A DNA stretch of 64,000 nucleotides from Actinocorallia herbida (lineage in GTDB: Bacteria; Actinomycetota; Actinomycetes; Streptosporangiales; Streptosporangiaceae): the NCBI RefSeq assembly GCF_003751225.1, contig NZ_RJKE01000001.1, positions 6,262,001 to 6,326,000 on the forward strand, in the 5' to 3' direction. Numbering within the stretch: the first letter of the stretch is position 1; every line of letters begins with the position of its first letter. Under the pieces are notes generated by a model. That model was not told where the DNA came from. It searched no databases and was given only the letters and a program-made list of their open reading frames with translations. The translations under genes and the position numbers were made by a program. Shown here piece by piece: positions 16,687 to 24,685 of the stretch.

Positions 16687-17304
16687 TCAAAGTTCATTGG
16701 TTTTAGAAAGTGCGACGCAGCACCGGCCCGCCCCGGGGGCCATCCGGGCCGTCCAGGGCGTCCCGTCGGCCAGGCCCTCCAGCAACGCGAGGTTCATCGC
16801 GCAGACCAGCGGCGGGAACTCCTCGGCGAGCGTGTGGAACGGGCAGTTGAGCAGCCTGACCTCGCCGTCCTTCTCCAGCGGCACATAGCCGCGCGCCCGC
16901 AGCGCCTCCACCAAAGGCACTCGCTCCCCTGCGCGGCCCGCCTCCCGCGCCGCCTCGACGGCCTGCTCATCGAGCCCCGCTTCGGCGACCGTCTCGGCGA
17001 GCAGGGACGCGACGCCCCGGTAGTCCCGAGGCGGCACGCTGGCGGCGAACTCGCCCTCGGACCGCCGGTAGTACTTCGCCGGACGGCCCGCCCCCGGCCC
17101 CGCGCGGCCCTCCGGCCTGCGGAAGACCGCGTCGAGGAGCCCCCCCTCGACCAGCTTGTCCAGATGGAAGGCGGCGAGCGTACGGGAGATCCCCGCGGCC
17201 GCCGAGCCCTCGTTCCGGTCCACGTCGGCCCCGGCGCCCGCGACGAACTCGTACAGGCGGCGCCGGACGGGGTCCTGGAGGAGGGCGATCGCTTCGATGT
17301 CCAC
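16687..17304 (-). CDS. ArsR-type helix-turn-helix regulator with C-terminal Cys cluster
   Basis: A 205-residue regulator. The N-terminal winged helix runs from LLQDPVRRRLYEFVAGAG to ISRTLAAFHLDKLVEGGLLDAVFRR, as in ArsR/SufR-like proteins. The C-terminal half has NCPFHTLAEEFPPLVCAMN and a terminal GAGRCCVAL; these Cys and His residues could hold an Fe-S cluster or metal, as in SufR relatives (inference). GTG 17304 follows TAGAAT by about 8 bases, suggesting a leaderless mRNA. Identical operator-like repeats lie at both ends of the gene. Confidence 0.85.
   Translation of the reverse strand: MDIEAIALLQDPVRRRLYEFVAGAGADVDRNEGSAAAGISRTLAAFHLDKLVEGGLLDAVFRRPEGRAGPGAGRPAKYYRRSEGEFAASVPPRDYRGVASLLAETVAEAGLDEQAVEAAREAGRAGERVPLVEALRARGYVPLEKDGEVRLLNCPFHTLAEEFPPLVCAMNLALLEGLADGTPWTARMAPGAGRCCVALSKTNEL
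16696..16708. promoter_or_regulatory. Operator-like repeat before the DUF3291 gene
   Basis: ATTGGTTTTAGAA here is the exact reverse complement of 17313-17325. It encodes the last residues of the regulator and sits 23 bases before the DUF3291 start, so it may be an operator for that gene. Confidence 0.55.
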
Positions 17305-17312
17305 ACCGGAGA

Positions 17313-17333
17313 TTCTAAAACCAATCGTGATTG
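17313..17333. promoter_or_regulatory. Operator and -10 region of the ArsR-type regulator
   Basis: TTCTAAAACCAAT (17313-17325) repeats the site at 16696-16708 in inverted orientation. It overlaps the dyad CAATC-GT-GATTG (17322-17333). On the minus strand TAGAAT (17313-17318) is a good -10 for the regulator. Autoregulation is likely. Confidence 0.55.
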
Positions 17334-17359
17334 ACCCAGCCTTGTGGTGAACCTACAAA
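17331..17359 (+). promoter_or_regulatory. Possible sigma-70 type promoter
   Basis: TTGACC (17331-17336), a 17-base spacer, and TACAAA (17354-17359) point toward the fabF-like gene, whose start lies about 130 bases downstream. Confidence 0.35.
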
Positions 17360-17489
17360 GGCCCATGGGTCAGCTTGGTCGATGATCTGTAAGGCCATGC
17401 GGCCTCTTCCCTGGCAAACTCGGGTCTCAGGATGGAACGCCGTTCGCCAGCCAACGAACGTCGTTTGTGCGATCTATACGGGAGACAGC

Positions 17490-18695
17490 ATGCGTGAAGC
17501 CGTCGTCACCGGCCTCGGCGCGACCACCCCGCTGGGCGGTGACCTGCCCTCGACGTGGGCGGCGCTGCTCGCGGGCAAGTCGGGCGTGACCCTCATCGAG
17601 GACGAGTGGGCCGCCGAGATTCCCTCGAGGATCGCCGGACGGCTGCTCGTCGAGCCGACCGAGTCGATCCCCCGGCACGAGGCCCGCCGCCTCGACCGCG
17701 TCGAGCAGATGGCCCTGGTCGCCTCCCGCGAGGCCTGGAAGGACGCGGGCGAGCCCGAGGTCGACCCGGTGCGCCTGGCCGTCGTGATCGGCACCGGCAT
17801 CGGCGGCGCGATCACCATGCTCGAGCAGTACGAGATGATCCTCGACGGCAAGGCCCGCAGGGTCTCGCCGAACACGATCCCGATGCTCATGCCGAACGGG
17901 CCGTCCGCCTACGTCAGCATGGAGCTGGGCGCCAAGGGCGGCGCGCGGACCCCGGTGAGCGCCTGCGCCGCGGGGGCCGAGGCGATCGCCTTCGCCGCCG
18001 ACCTCATCCGGCTGAACAAGGCCGACGTCGTCGTGACCGGTGGCGCCGAGGCCTGCGTCCACCACCTGACGATGACCGCGTTCGCCCAGATGCGGGCGCT
18101 GTCGACCCGCAACGACTCCCCCGCGACCGCCTCCCGCCCCTTCGACGTGACCCGCGACGGGTTCGTCATGGGCGAGGGCGCGGCCGTGATCGTCCTGGAG
18201 AGCGAGGAGTTCGCCAAGGCGCGCGGCGCCCGCATCCACGGCCGGGTCGCCGGCTCCGGGATCACCTCGAGCGCGGCGCACATCACCGCGTCCGACCCCG
18301 AGGGCCAGACCCGCGCGATCGGCATGGCGCTCACCGACGCCGGGCTCACCCCGCTGGACATCGACCACGTCCACGCGCACGCCACGTCGACCCCGCAGGG
18401 CGACGTCGCCGAGGCCGAGGCGATCGCGACGGCGCTCGGCACCCACCCGGTCGTCACCGCCACCAAGTCGATGACCGGCCACCTCATCGGCGCGAGCGGC
18501 GCGCTCGGCGCGATGAGCGCGATGCTCTCGGTCCGCGACGGGATCATCCCGGCCGTGCTGAACCTGAACGAGATCGACCCGGAGATCAAGGTGGACGTCG
18601 CCGTCGGCGCGCCCCGCGAGACGCAGGTCCGCGCGGCCGTCGCCAACAGCTTCGGCTTCGGCGGCCACAACGTCTCCCTGGTCTTCACCCCCTGA
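17490..18695 (+). CDS. fabF: Beta-ketoacyl-ACP synthase II
   Basis: A 401-residue condensing enzyme that elongates acyl-ACP with malonyl-ACP in fatty acid synthesis. The active site is complete: Cys159 in TPVSACAAGAEA, His297 in HAHATSTPQGD, and Lys326/His331 in KSMTGHLIGASG. FGFGGHNVSLVF closes the protein. ATG 17490 follows GGGAGA. No fabD, acpP or fabH lies beside it, so it is a stand-alone copy, either housekeeping or dedicated to a special lipid. A dyad AACG-N5-CGTT (17453-17465) lies upstream. Confidence 0.95.
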   Translation: MREAVVTGLGATTPLGGDLPSTWAALLAGKSGVTLIEDEWAAEIPSRIAGRLLVEPTESIPRHEARRLDRVEQMALVASREAWKDAGEPEVDPVRLAVVIGTGIGGAITMLEQYEMILDGKARRVSPNTIPMLMPNGPSAYVSMELGAKGGARTPVSACAAGAEAIAFAADLIRLNKADVVVTGGAEACVHHLTMTAFAQMRALSTRNDSPATASRPFDVTRDGFVMGEGAAVIVLESEEFAKARGARIHGRVAGSGITSSAAHITASDPEGQTRAIGMALTDAGLTPLDIDHVHAHATSTPQGDVAEAEAIATALGTHPVVTATKSMTGHLIGASGALGAMSAMLSVRDGIIPAVLNLNEIDPEIKVDVAVGAPRETQVRAAVANSFGFGGHNVSLVFTP

Positions 18696-18741
18696 CACCC
18701 GGACTCCCGGGGCCTCCGCGCGCCCCGGGAACCCACGCGCG

Positions 18742-18770
18742 AGGGCCCGCCGCAGCACGCGGCGGGCCCT
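18742..18770 (+). terminator. Hairpin terminator after fabF
   Basis: A perfect 12-bp stem, AGGGCCCGCCGC (18742-18753) with GCGGCGGGCCCT (18759-18770), encloses a 5-base loop 46 bases after the fabF stop. Confidence 0.8.
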
Positions 18771-18906
18771 TCGCCGTTCCGGTGATGGCGGCCCTTGGGC
18801 TGGAAGTCCTCGTAGACGATGGTGCCGAGCGCGGCGAGGACGCCGAGCGCGGTGGTGGCGGCCTCCGGCGTCACGGCGGAACCGCGGGTCGTCCGCCATG
18901 CGCGTG

Positions 18907-19596
18907 TCAGTGCGGCGTCGCGTCGGGCGCGGCCTCGGCGAGGCGGTTGATGTCGGGGTTGCGCAGGATCTTGGGGCCGTCGCCGTCCAGGCGGGTGACG
19001 GCGAGCATGGCGCTCCCCACGGCGTCGCTGGTGGTGACCCAGCGGGGGAAGACCCGCCGCAGGAGCGGGTACAGGCCGCCGGTGAGGCGGTACAGGATCC
19101 GATAGAGCGGGGTCTTCGAGGTCGCGCCGCCGACCGGCTGGATGTAGCCGGGGCGGAACATGTACGCGGGCATCGGCATGGCGAGCAGGTCGTTCTCGGT
19201 GCGGCCCTTGACGCGGGCCCACATCTGGCGGCTCTTGCCGGTGGAGTCGGTGCCCTCGCCGGAGACGTAGACGAAGGTCAGCGCGGGGCTCGCGGCGTGC
19301 AGCGCGCGGGCCGCGGCGAGGGCGTAGTCGTAGGTGACCCGGGTGTACTCCGTCTCCCCGAGTCCCGCGGCGGAGACGCCGAGGCAGTACAGGCAGGCGT
19401 CCAGCCCTTCGAACGCGTCCAGGACCGCGCTGTAGTCGGTGAAGTCGGTGTGCACGAGCTGCCGCACCTTGGGATGCGCCTCGGGCAGCGGGGCCCGGAC
19501 GACGGCGACGACCTCGGTGACGTCGTCGTCGCGGAGGCAGGCGCGCAGCGCGCCGTGCCCGACCATTCCAGACGCTCCGAAGACGATGACGCGCAT
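18907..19596 (-). CDS. NAD(P)-binding epimerase-like protein
   Basis: A 229-residue Rossmann protein of the NAD(P)H-binding group. It has GASGMVGHGALRACL at residues 8-22, then LVHTDFTDYSAVLDAFEGLDACLYCLG and FVYVSGEGTDSTGKSRQMWARVKGRTENDLLAMPMPAYMFRPGYIQP, where SG..T.K resembles atypical SDRs. It probably reduces or isomerises a small substrate or senses NADPH. ATG 19596 is preceded by CCTGAGGAG. It stands alone, between fabF and the esterase-like gene. Confidence 0.88.
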   Translation of the reverse strand: MRVIVFGASGMVGHGALRACLRDDDVTEVVAVVRAPLPEAHPKVRQLVHTDFTDYSAVLDAFEGLDACLYCLGVSAAGLGETEYTRVTYDYALAAARALHAASPALTFVYVSGEGTDSTGKSRQMWARVKGRTENDLLAMPMPAYMFRPGYIQPVGGATSKTPLYRILYRLTGGLYPLLRRVFPRWVTTSDAVGSAMLAVTRLDGDGPKILRNPDINRLAEAAPDATPH

Positions 19597-19684
19597 GGGT
19601 GCTCCTCAGGCTGCGGGACTCAGGGGGCGGCGAAGGAGGAGGGTCCGAGCGGCGCCGGACACCATGATCCCAGCCGCGCGCCGC

Positions 19685-20932
19685 TCAGGGGAGCCGACGG
19701 GCAGGGGTGACGTGGTGGAGGTGGAGGAGGACGTCGAACCAGTCGGCCGGCGCGCCGCCGGTCATGTGGTGGGCCGCGTCGTTCGCGGGATCGTAGACGG
19801 GGCCGATGGCGCGGAACCGGGCCGTCCGGGCGAGCCAGGCGGCGACGGCGGGGGGACGGGACCCGCGCAGGTCGAGAAGGAAGTCACCGGGGCCGAGGTA
19901 GGACTCGAAGAGTTCGGGGGCGGCCTCCGGGACCCGGTGGTCGCCCGCCTCCGTGTACGAGGCGAGTTCACCCTCCCGGAAGGTCAGCCCGATCGAGACA
20001 TAGCCGGATCCGAGGCGTTCACGGAGGAATCCGCCCGCGTTGGGCAGCGTGCGGGGCGGCGCGGGCGGGAAGCTCATGGCCCTTCCCGGACCGTTGGAGG
20101 AGTGCGAACTGGACGTCCACCACAGGACCTTCTCGCCGAGGTGCCCCTGCCACCAGGTGAGGTTCTCGGCGAAGCACCGTTCGAGGCAGGCCATGTGGTG
20201 CGGATCGTTCGGCGACGGGTCGTGGTCGTGGAACTCATGGAACTGGACGATGAGGGCGGCGTTCCACACCATCCGGGAGTCCGTCGTCAGCTCGGCCACC
20301 AGCGCGTGGGCGGCGCGGGCGCGGCGCGCCCAGGCCCCTCGGTCGGCGCCGCTCCGGACCCGGCCCACATAGGCCCAGGGGCCTTCGTCCGGGCCGGGAC
20401 GGAGACCGGCGTAGAGATCCGCGACCTCCCGCGCGCGTGAAGGGGCGACGGTCCGCAGGTGGTCGACGATCTCGTCGTGCAGCGCGACGTCGAGGGCGTG
20501 CGGGGCCAGCCCGACCAGACGGACCGGGCGTTCCCGGTGGTCCCGGTTGAAGGCGCGCATCCAGGTGAGGAGGCCGAAGACCTCCTCGGTGGCGGTGAAC
20601 GGCGGGGCCGCCTTCAGGAGGGCCCGCAGATCCCCTTCGCCGGTGCGGACGTACTCGTCGAGCCGGAGGCCGAACCCCCGGTCCACCTCGAACGCGACGG
20701 CCCGGAACCCGCCCTCCTCGACCAGGAGCCGCGCGATCCGCGTCTGGAGGTCGAACAGCTCGTGCGCGCCGCGCGTCCCGGCCCCGTAGCCGACGACCGA
20801 CGCGTCGCCGACCATCGACAGCAGCGGCCGGAGGTCGTCGAGAGGGGCCGCAGGGTCCACCGAGGCCACCGGCCGCGACCGCTCCTCGATCCAGGCGAGG
20901 ACGGCCGCGCGTTCTTCTCCCGTTTTCGTCAT
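19685..20932 (-). CDS. Erythromycin-esterase family protein, catalytic motif altered
   Basis: A 415-residue protein of the erythromycin esterase fold. It aligns at DPAAPLDDLRPLLSMVGDASVVGYGAGTRGAHELFDLQTRI, EGGFRAVAFEVDRGFG and HHMACLERCFAENLTWWQ. The usual GExTHG motif, whose Glu and His are catalytic in EreB, reads GAGTRG here, so both key residues are replaced by Ala and Arg. Macrolide hydrolysis is therefore doubtful. ATG 20932 is chosen because a MerR/SoxR-like dyad covers the alternative start at 20950 and a leaderless transcript would begin here. Confidence 0.85.
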   Translation of the reverse strand: MTKTGEERAAVLAWIEERSRPVASVDPAAPLDDLRPLLSMVGDASVVGYGAGTRGAHELFDLQTRIARLLVEEGGFRAVAFEVDRGFGLRLDEYVRTGEGDLRALLKAAPPFTATEEVFGLLTWMRAFNRDHRERPVRLVGLAPHALDVALHDEIVDHLRTVAPSRAREVADLYAGLRPGPDEGPWAYVGRVRSGADRGAWARRARAAHALVAELTTDSRMVWNAALIVQFHEFHDHDPSPNDPHHMACLERCFAENLTWWQGHLGEKVLWWTSSSHSSNGPGRAMSFPPAPPRTLPNAGGFLRERLGSGYVSIGLTFREGELASYTEAGDHRVPEAAPELFESYLGPGDFLLDLRGSRPPAVAAWLARTARFRAIGPVYDPANDAAHHMTGGAPADWFDVLLHLHHVTPARRLP

Positions 20933-20945
20933 GGTCCGAGACTCG

Positions 20946-20967
20946 GACATCAAGCACGGTTCAGGTC
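20946..20967 (-). promoter_or_regulatory. SoxR/MerR-box-like dyad in the esterase promoter
   Basis: On the minus strand CCTGAAC-CGTG-CTTGATG sits within GAC...GTC. It differs from the SoxR box CCTCAAG-N4-CTTGAGG at four of the fourteen arm positions. TTGACC just upstream gives a -35, and the 19-base spacing to GAGTCT is the long spacer typical of MerR-regulated promoters. Confidence 0.5.
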
Positions 20968-21058
20968 AAGGCCCGCCGCGGCGTGCGGCGGATCACACCG
21001 TCTGAGCGACGGCGTTCCACGCCCCGCAAGCCCGACGACCTCGGCCGGGCCGGCTGGA

Positions 21059-21646
21059 TCACGCATCCAGCAGGGTCGTAGCCATCAGCCGCAAGGTGAC
21101 CGCCAGCCGTTCCCCCTCTCCCTTCTCCAGGAGTCGCAGAATGGGCTCATTGCCCAGCGTCGACAACAGGACGTGCGCCACCAGCTCGGCATCCAGCGAG
21201 GGGCGCAGCTCGGCGAGCAACATGCTGAGGTGGCCGTGCCAGAAGCGGTAGACAGGATGGTCGTCGTCCGCCCTGGGGTGCTGGGTGGTGGTGACGGCGT
21301 GGCCGAGGGCCGCGAGCAGGCCCTTGTTGCGGGCCACCACGTCCACGATGCCGTCGAGGAACGCGAGGAGACGCGACCGGGGGTCGGCGTCGGGGCCCAG
21401 CGGAGGCGGGCCGGAGACGACGGCATCGTGCAGGGCCAGCGCGCGGTCCTGGATCAGGGCCTGCATGAGGCCCATGCGGCTGCCGAAGCGGTGGAACACG
21501 GTGCCTTTGCCGACGCCCGCCGCCGCGGCGACCTGTTCCATGGAGATCTCTTCCGGGCGGTACCGGGCCAGGAGCTCCTCCGTGACGCGCAGGATCTCGC
21601 GGCGGTTGCGGGCCGCGTCGGCGCGTTCGCGTCTGACTTCCGTCAT
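21059..21646 (-). CDS. TetR-family regulator
   Basis: A 195-residue TetR regulator. The N-terminus has RREILRVTEELLARYRPEEISMEQVAAAAGVGKGTVFHRFGSRMGLMQALI, where GKGTVFHRFGS is the recognition helix. ATG 21646 follows CAGGAGGTTCC. It is divergent from a quinone oxidoreductase gene, and two TGGACC/GGTCCA operators lie between them. It is presumably the repressor of both genes, released by a reactive or hydrophobic ligand. Confidence 0.94.
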   Translation of the reverse strand: MTEVRRERADAARNRREILRVTEELLARYRPEEISMEQVAAAAGVGKGTVFHRFGSRMGLMQALIQDRALALHDAVVSGPPPLGPDADPRSRLLAFLDGIVDVVARNKGLLAALGHAVTTTQHPRADDDHPVYRFWHGHLSMLLAELRPSLDAELVAHVLLSTLGNEPILRLLEKGEGERLAVTLRLMATTLLDA

Positions 21647-21666
21647 CGAGGAACCTCCTGGACAAC

Positions 21667-21712
21667 TGGACCGGCGGTCCAGTACGTTCGTCACAAGTTG
21701 ACTGGTGGTCCA
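21667..21712. promoter_or_regulatory. Two TetR operators, 31 bp apart
   Basis: Site 1 is TGGACC-GGC-GGTCCA (21667-21681), a perfect dyad. Site 2 is TTGACT-GGT-GGTCCA (21698-21712), with one degenerate arm. Their centres are 31 bp, about three helical turns, apart, between the tetR and oxidoreductase genes. Confidence 0.7.
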
Positions 21713-21738
21713 CTTTAGCCCGGGAAAGAGGGGTCGTC

Positions 21739-22716
21739 ATGCGGCGCGTCCGCTACCACGAGTACGGGGGACCTGAGGTCCTGCAGGTCGAGGAGGCCGA
21801 GGTGCCGATTCCCGGTGAGGGGCAGCTGCTCGTCAAGACGGAGGCGATCGGCGCCAACTTCGTCGACACCAAGTACCGGCAGGGGCCGGAGGCGGGGGCG
21901 ATCTTCCAGCGGCCGCTGCCGGGCAAGCCGACCGGGGACGTCGTCGGCACCGTCGAGGCCGTCGGTGCGGGCGTCGAGGGATTCGCGGTCGGAGAACGGG
22001 TCGCGGCCCTTGTGGCGGAGGACGCTTACGCCGACTACGTGCTCGCCACGGCGCAGTGGGTCGTCAAGGTGGCCGAGGGTATCGACAACGGTTCGGCCAC
22101 CATGCTGCCGATGGGTGCGCCGGTCGCGTTGCGCGCGCTGCGGACGGGCGACTTCACCCCCGGTGAGTCGGTACTGGTGCACTCCGCGGCCGGCGGCATC
22201 GGGCACCTCGCCGTGCAGATCGCGAAGCTGCTCGGGGCCGGCGCGGTGGTCGCCACCGCCGGTTCGGACGCCAAGCTGGAGTTCGCCCGCGAGCACGGCG
22301 CCGACGTCACGGTGAACTACACCGAGGAGAACTGGACCGACCAGGTGCGCGCGGCGGTGCCGGGCGGGGTCGACATCGTGCTCGACGCGGTCGGTGGCGA
22401 CATCCTGCAGCGCAGCTTCGAGGTGCTGGCGCCGTACGGCCGGGCCGTGACCTACGGTGCGGCCGGCGGTGACCTGATCTCCGTACCGGTCACGAGCCTC
22501 TTCGCGCTGAAGTCCCTGGCGGGCTTCAACCTGACGGCATGGCGGACGGCCAGGCCCGAGCGGGCGCGCGCGGAAATGGACGAGCTCGCCGGCTACTTCG
22601 CCGCAGGCAGGCTCACCACCGCCGTGCACGCCACCGTGCCGCTCGCCGAGGCGGCCGAGGCGCACCGGCTGCTCGACGACAGGGCCGCGCTGGGCCGGGT
22701 TCTGCTGGTCCCGTGA
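21739..22716 (+). CDS. NADPH:quinone oxidoreductase (zinc-independent MDR)
   Basis: A 325-residue medium-chain reductase. The N-terminal GroES-like domain begins MRRVRYHEYGGPEVLQVEEAEVP, IGANFVDTKYRQG is the quinone-reductase signature, and the Rossmann motif is HSAAGGIGHLAVQIAK near residue 150. No zinc-ligand Cys cluster is present. It would reduce quinones or enones with NADPH. ATG 21739 follows AAAGAGGGG. Its divergent TetR partner and operators indicate induction by electrophiles or quinones (inference). Confidence 0.93.
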   Translation: MRRVRYHEYGGPEVLQVEEAEVPIPGEGQLLVKTEAIGANFVDTKYRQGPEAGAIFQRPLPGKPTGDVVGTVEAVGAGVEGFAVGERVAALVAEDAYADYVLATAQWVVKVAEGIDNGSATMLPMGAPVALRALRTGDFTPGESVLVHSAAGGIGHLAVQIAKLLGAGAVVATAGSDAKLEFAREHGADVTVNYTEENWTDQVRAAVPGGVDIVLDAVGGDILQRSFEVLAPYGRAVTYGAAGGDLISVPVTSLFALKSLAGFNLTAWRTARPERARAEMDELAGYFAAGRLTTAVHATVPLAEAAEAHRLLDDRAALGRVLLVP

Positions 22717-22725
22717 TGCCTTTGA

Positions 22726-22757
22726 GCGGGCGCGGGGTGCGCGAACCCCGCGCCCGC
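22726..22757 (+). terminator. Hairpin terminator after the quinone oxidoreductase
   Basis: A perfect 13-bp stem, GCGGGCGCGGGGT (22726-22738) with ACCCCGCGCCCGC (22745-22757), encloses a 6-base loop 10 bases after the stop codon. Confidence 0.8.
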
Positions 22758-22874
22758 CCTCTTCACCTCGGCTCGCCCGCGATGCGGGACGGTCCTCGTC
22801 CAGGAAGACGCCGGCACCGCCCACGAGCGGCTCGTCCCGGTCGAGCGCGGCACGCGCCCGCGGCGTGCGGAGGA

Positions 22875-23570
22875 TCAGATCGCCTGGATGCGGCCGGAGT
22901 CGTCGCCGCGGCGGTCGGCGGCCTCCACGGAGAGCTTCTTGAGGAACTGGAAGGTGGGGCTGGCCTGGGCGTTCTGGAGGGCCAGGTACACGAGGAGCTC
23001 GAAGAGGACGGTGTCGTAGTGGACGTTGGGGAGGGCGAGGGCGTAGGTGAAGCGCGCGTTCAGGTGGGCGCGGGTGGTGTCGGAGATGAGCCTGCCGCGG
23101 TCCGCCTCCAGGGCCTTGCCGGCCTTGCCGATGTTCGCGGTGACCGTCTCGCGCTGCCCCTTGAGCTCGGCGATGATCGCCTGGTCGGTGACGGGAGCGG
23201 GAACGACGACGTGGAAGTTGCAGAAGTCGAGTTCCTGGATGTCCGGCTTGACGTAGGCGCGGTCACAGGAGGCGTGCAGGATCTCGTGCAGCAGCGCCGA
23301 GGTGCGGAAGGCCCTCGGCTCGCCGGTCGCGGACACGTAGGCCGGGTCGAAGGTGGAGCTGTAACCGGGGCGCTCGGCGGTGATCTGGGCGGGCTGCCCG
23401 TTCGTCGCCTCGCCGAACTCGATCCCGGAGATCGCGCTGGCCGCCTCGTCGAGGAGGCTCCGGAGGTGGCCGTCCAGGAGGTCGTCGTCGGGCAGCGGGG
23501 CGCCCTTGCACGCGGTGATCTGGCGGTCGATGGCCGTTCGCCGCATCGGTACGTCGTTGTTCACGATCAT
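22875..23570 (-). CDS. Hypothetical protein with HExxH motif
   Basis: A 231-residue protein with no family that I recognise. LLHEILHASCDRAY places a zinc-metallopeptidase-like HExxH at residues 95-99, in a helix after a short beta region. There is no signal peptide or membrane segment. The second half is mostly helical (QAIIAELKGQRETVTANIGKAGKALEADR). A metallopeptidase, or a degenerate one, is plausible; the third zinc ligand cannot be identified. ATG 23570 follows GGAAGAGG. It is monocistronic. Confidence 0.75.
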   Translation of the reverse strand: MIVNNDVPMRRTAIDRQITACKGAPLPDDDLLDGHLRSLLDEAASAISGIEFGEATNGQPAQITAERPGYSSTFDPAYVSATGEPRAFRTSALLHEILHASCDRAYVKPDIQELDFCNFHVVVPAPVTDQAIIAELKGQRETVTANIGKAGKALEADRGRLISDTTRAHLNARFTYALALPNVHYDTVLFELLVYLALQNAQASPTFQFLKKLSVEAADRRGDDSGRIQAI

Positions 23571-23716
23571 GGCGCCTCTTCCTGGTGCGGTACGGGGTCC
23601 CGCAGGCGGCCCGGCCGCCCGCAGGCCCCACTACACCGCCCGGAGGGCCAGCGACACAAGGTGACAATTCAGTCACTTAGGGCATGGCCATACTGGCCGT
23701 CGTGCCTGTAACGCGA

Positions 23717-24394
23717 CTACCCGCGGACCCTGGGGCGGTCCCAGCCGGCCGGGAGGTCGCGCGGGAGGTCCCAGGACGGGTCCGGGCGGAAGTCGCACCA
23801 GGTGCCGTCGAAGGGGAACGCGCCCTGCTCGATCTGCCGGGCGACGCGCAGTCCCTCGGCCCTGACGGCGTCGGCGTCGGCGACCCAGTAGTGGTCGGGG
23901 TAGTTCAGGCGCTCTTCGAGCTCGTGCTCGTCCTTCCAGGACCAGGACAGGTCGCGGTTGACCCACATGTCCAGATCCTGGTCGGTGATGTCGATTCCCG
24001 CGGCGTTCTCGTCCTGCCAGAGGACACCCGGTTCCTCAAGGTTCACGTACCAGCCGAAGAACTGGTCCTTCGGGTACCAGAAGAACATCACCGAGTGGCC
24101 CGAGTCCGGCGGGGTGTACATGAAGATGTCCGGGCCGGTCCAGCGCATCGGCGTCAGCTCGCGCTCCACGTGGACCCACTCGGCGAAGGGCATGTCGCGC
24201 AGGCCGCGCCCATCGGACGTCATCGTCGCCGACATCGGCGTGTTCCGCGGGATCCACAGCCTGAGGCCCAGCTCGTCATGGGCGACGACCCGGACGGCCC
24301 GCACATAGACGAGCCGCTCCCCCGTGAACTGCCGATGCAAGATCTCCTGCCCGGGACTGAACCGCACCGTCGCCGGGTCCTGCTGCATCGTCAT
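23717..24394 (-). CDS. DUF402 (FomD-like) protein
   Basis: A protein of about 225 residues of the DUF402 family, whose members such as FomD act as nucleotide-phosphonate or nucleotide hydrolases. The family marks are RFSPGQEILHRQ near the N-terminus, WYVNLEEPGVLWQDENAAGIDITDQDLDMWVNRDLSWSWKDEHEL with acidic metal ligands, and a basic C-terminus. The start is uncertain: ATG 24394 is taken, but ATG 24442 (16 codons earlier) and GTG 24514 are open, and none has a clear ribosome site. Its substrate here is unknown. Confidence 0.82.
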   Translation of the reverse strand: MTMQQDPATVRFSPGQEILHRQFTGERLVYVRAVRVVAHDELGLRLWIPRNTPMSATMTSDGRGLRDMPFAEWVHVERELTPMRWTGPDIFMYTPPDSGHSVMFFWYPKDQFFGWYVNLEEPGVLWQDENAAGIDITDQDLDMWVNRDLSWSWKDEHELEERLNYPDHYWVADADAVRAEGLRVARQIEQGAFPFDGTWCDFRPDPSWDLPRDLPAGWDRPRVRG

Positions 24395-24685
24395 GAACGG
24401 ATTGAACCAGATCCGCCGCCGAACATTCCCCCACCCCGGCATCCGACCCCCGCCCCCGCCCCGATCCTCCCCACCTGCCCGATACCCGCGGGTCAGCCGC
24501 GTCGCGAGCGTCACCTACCCCCTGACGGTGCTGCACCAGGACGATCCGGAACCCAGGCCGGGCCGTCCCCCGGTGCCTCCCCGCCGCGGTCTTCTACGCC
24601 GGGGCCGTCTGCATGGTCATGATCGAGCTCTCGCCCGCGTAGGCGGCGGCCACGATCTGTCGGTGGCGTCGCCTACCCTCTGGGC

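Noticed and set aside
18776-18906. Short minus-strand frame starting GTG 18874 (TPEAATTALGVLAALGTIVYEDFQP)
   Set aside because: It looks protein-like for about 30 residues but runs without a stop into the antisense of fabF and has no ribosome site; a remnant at most.
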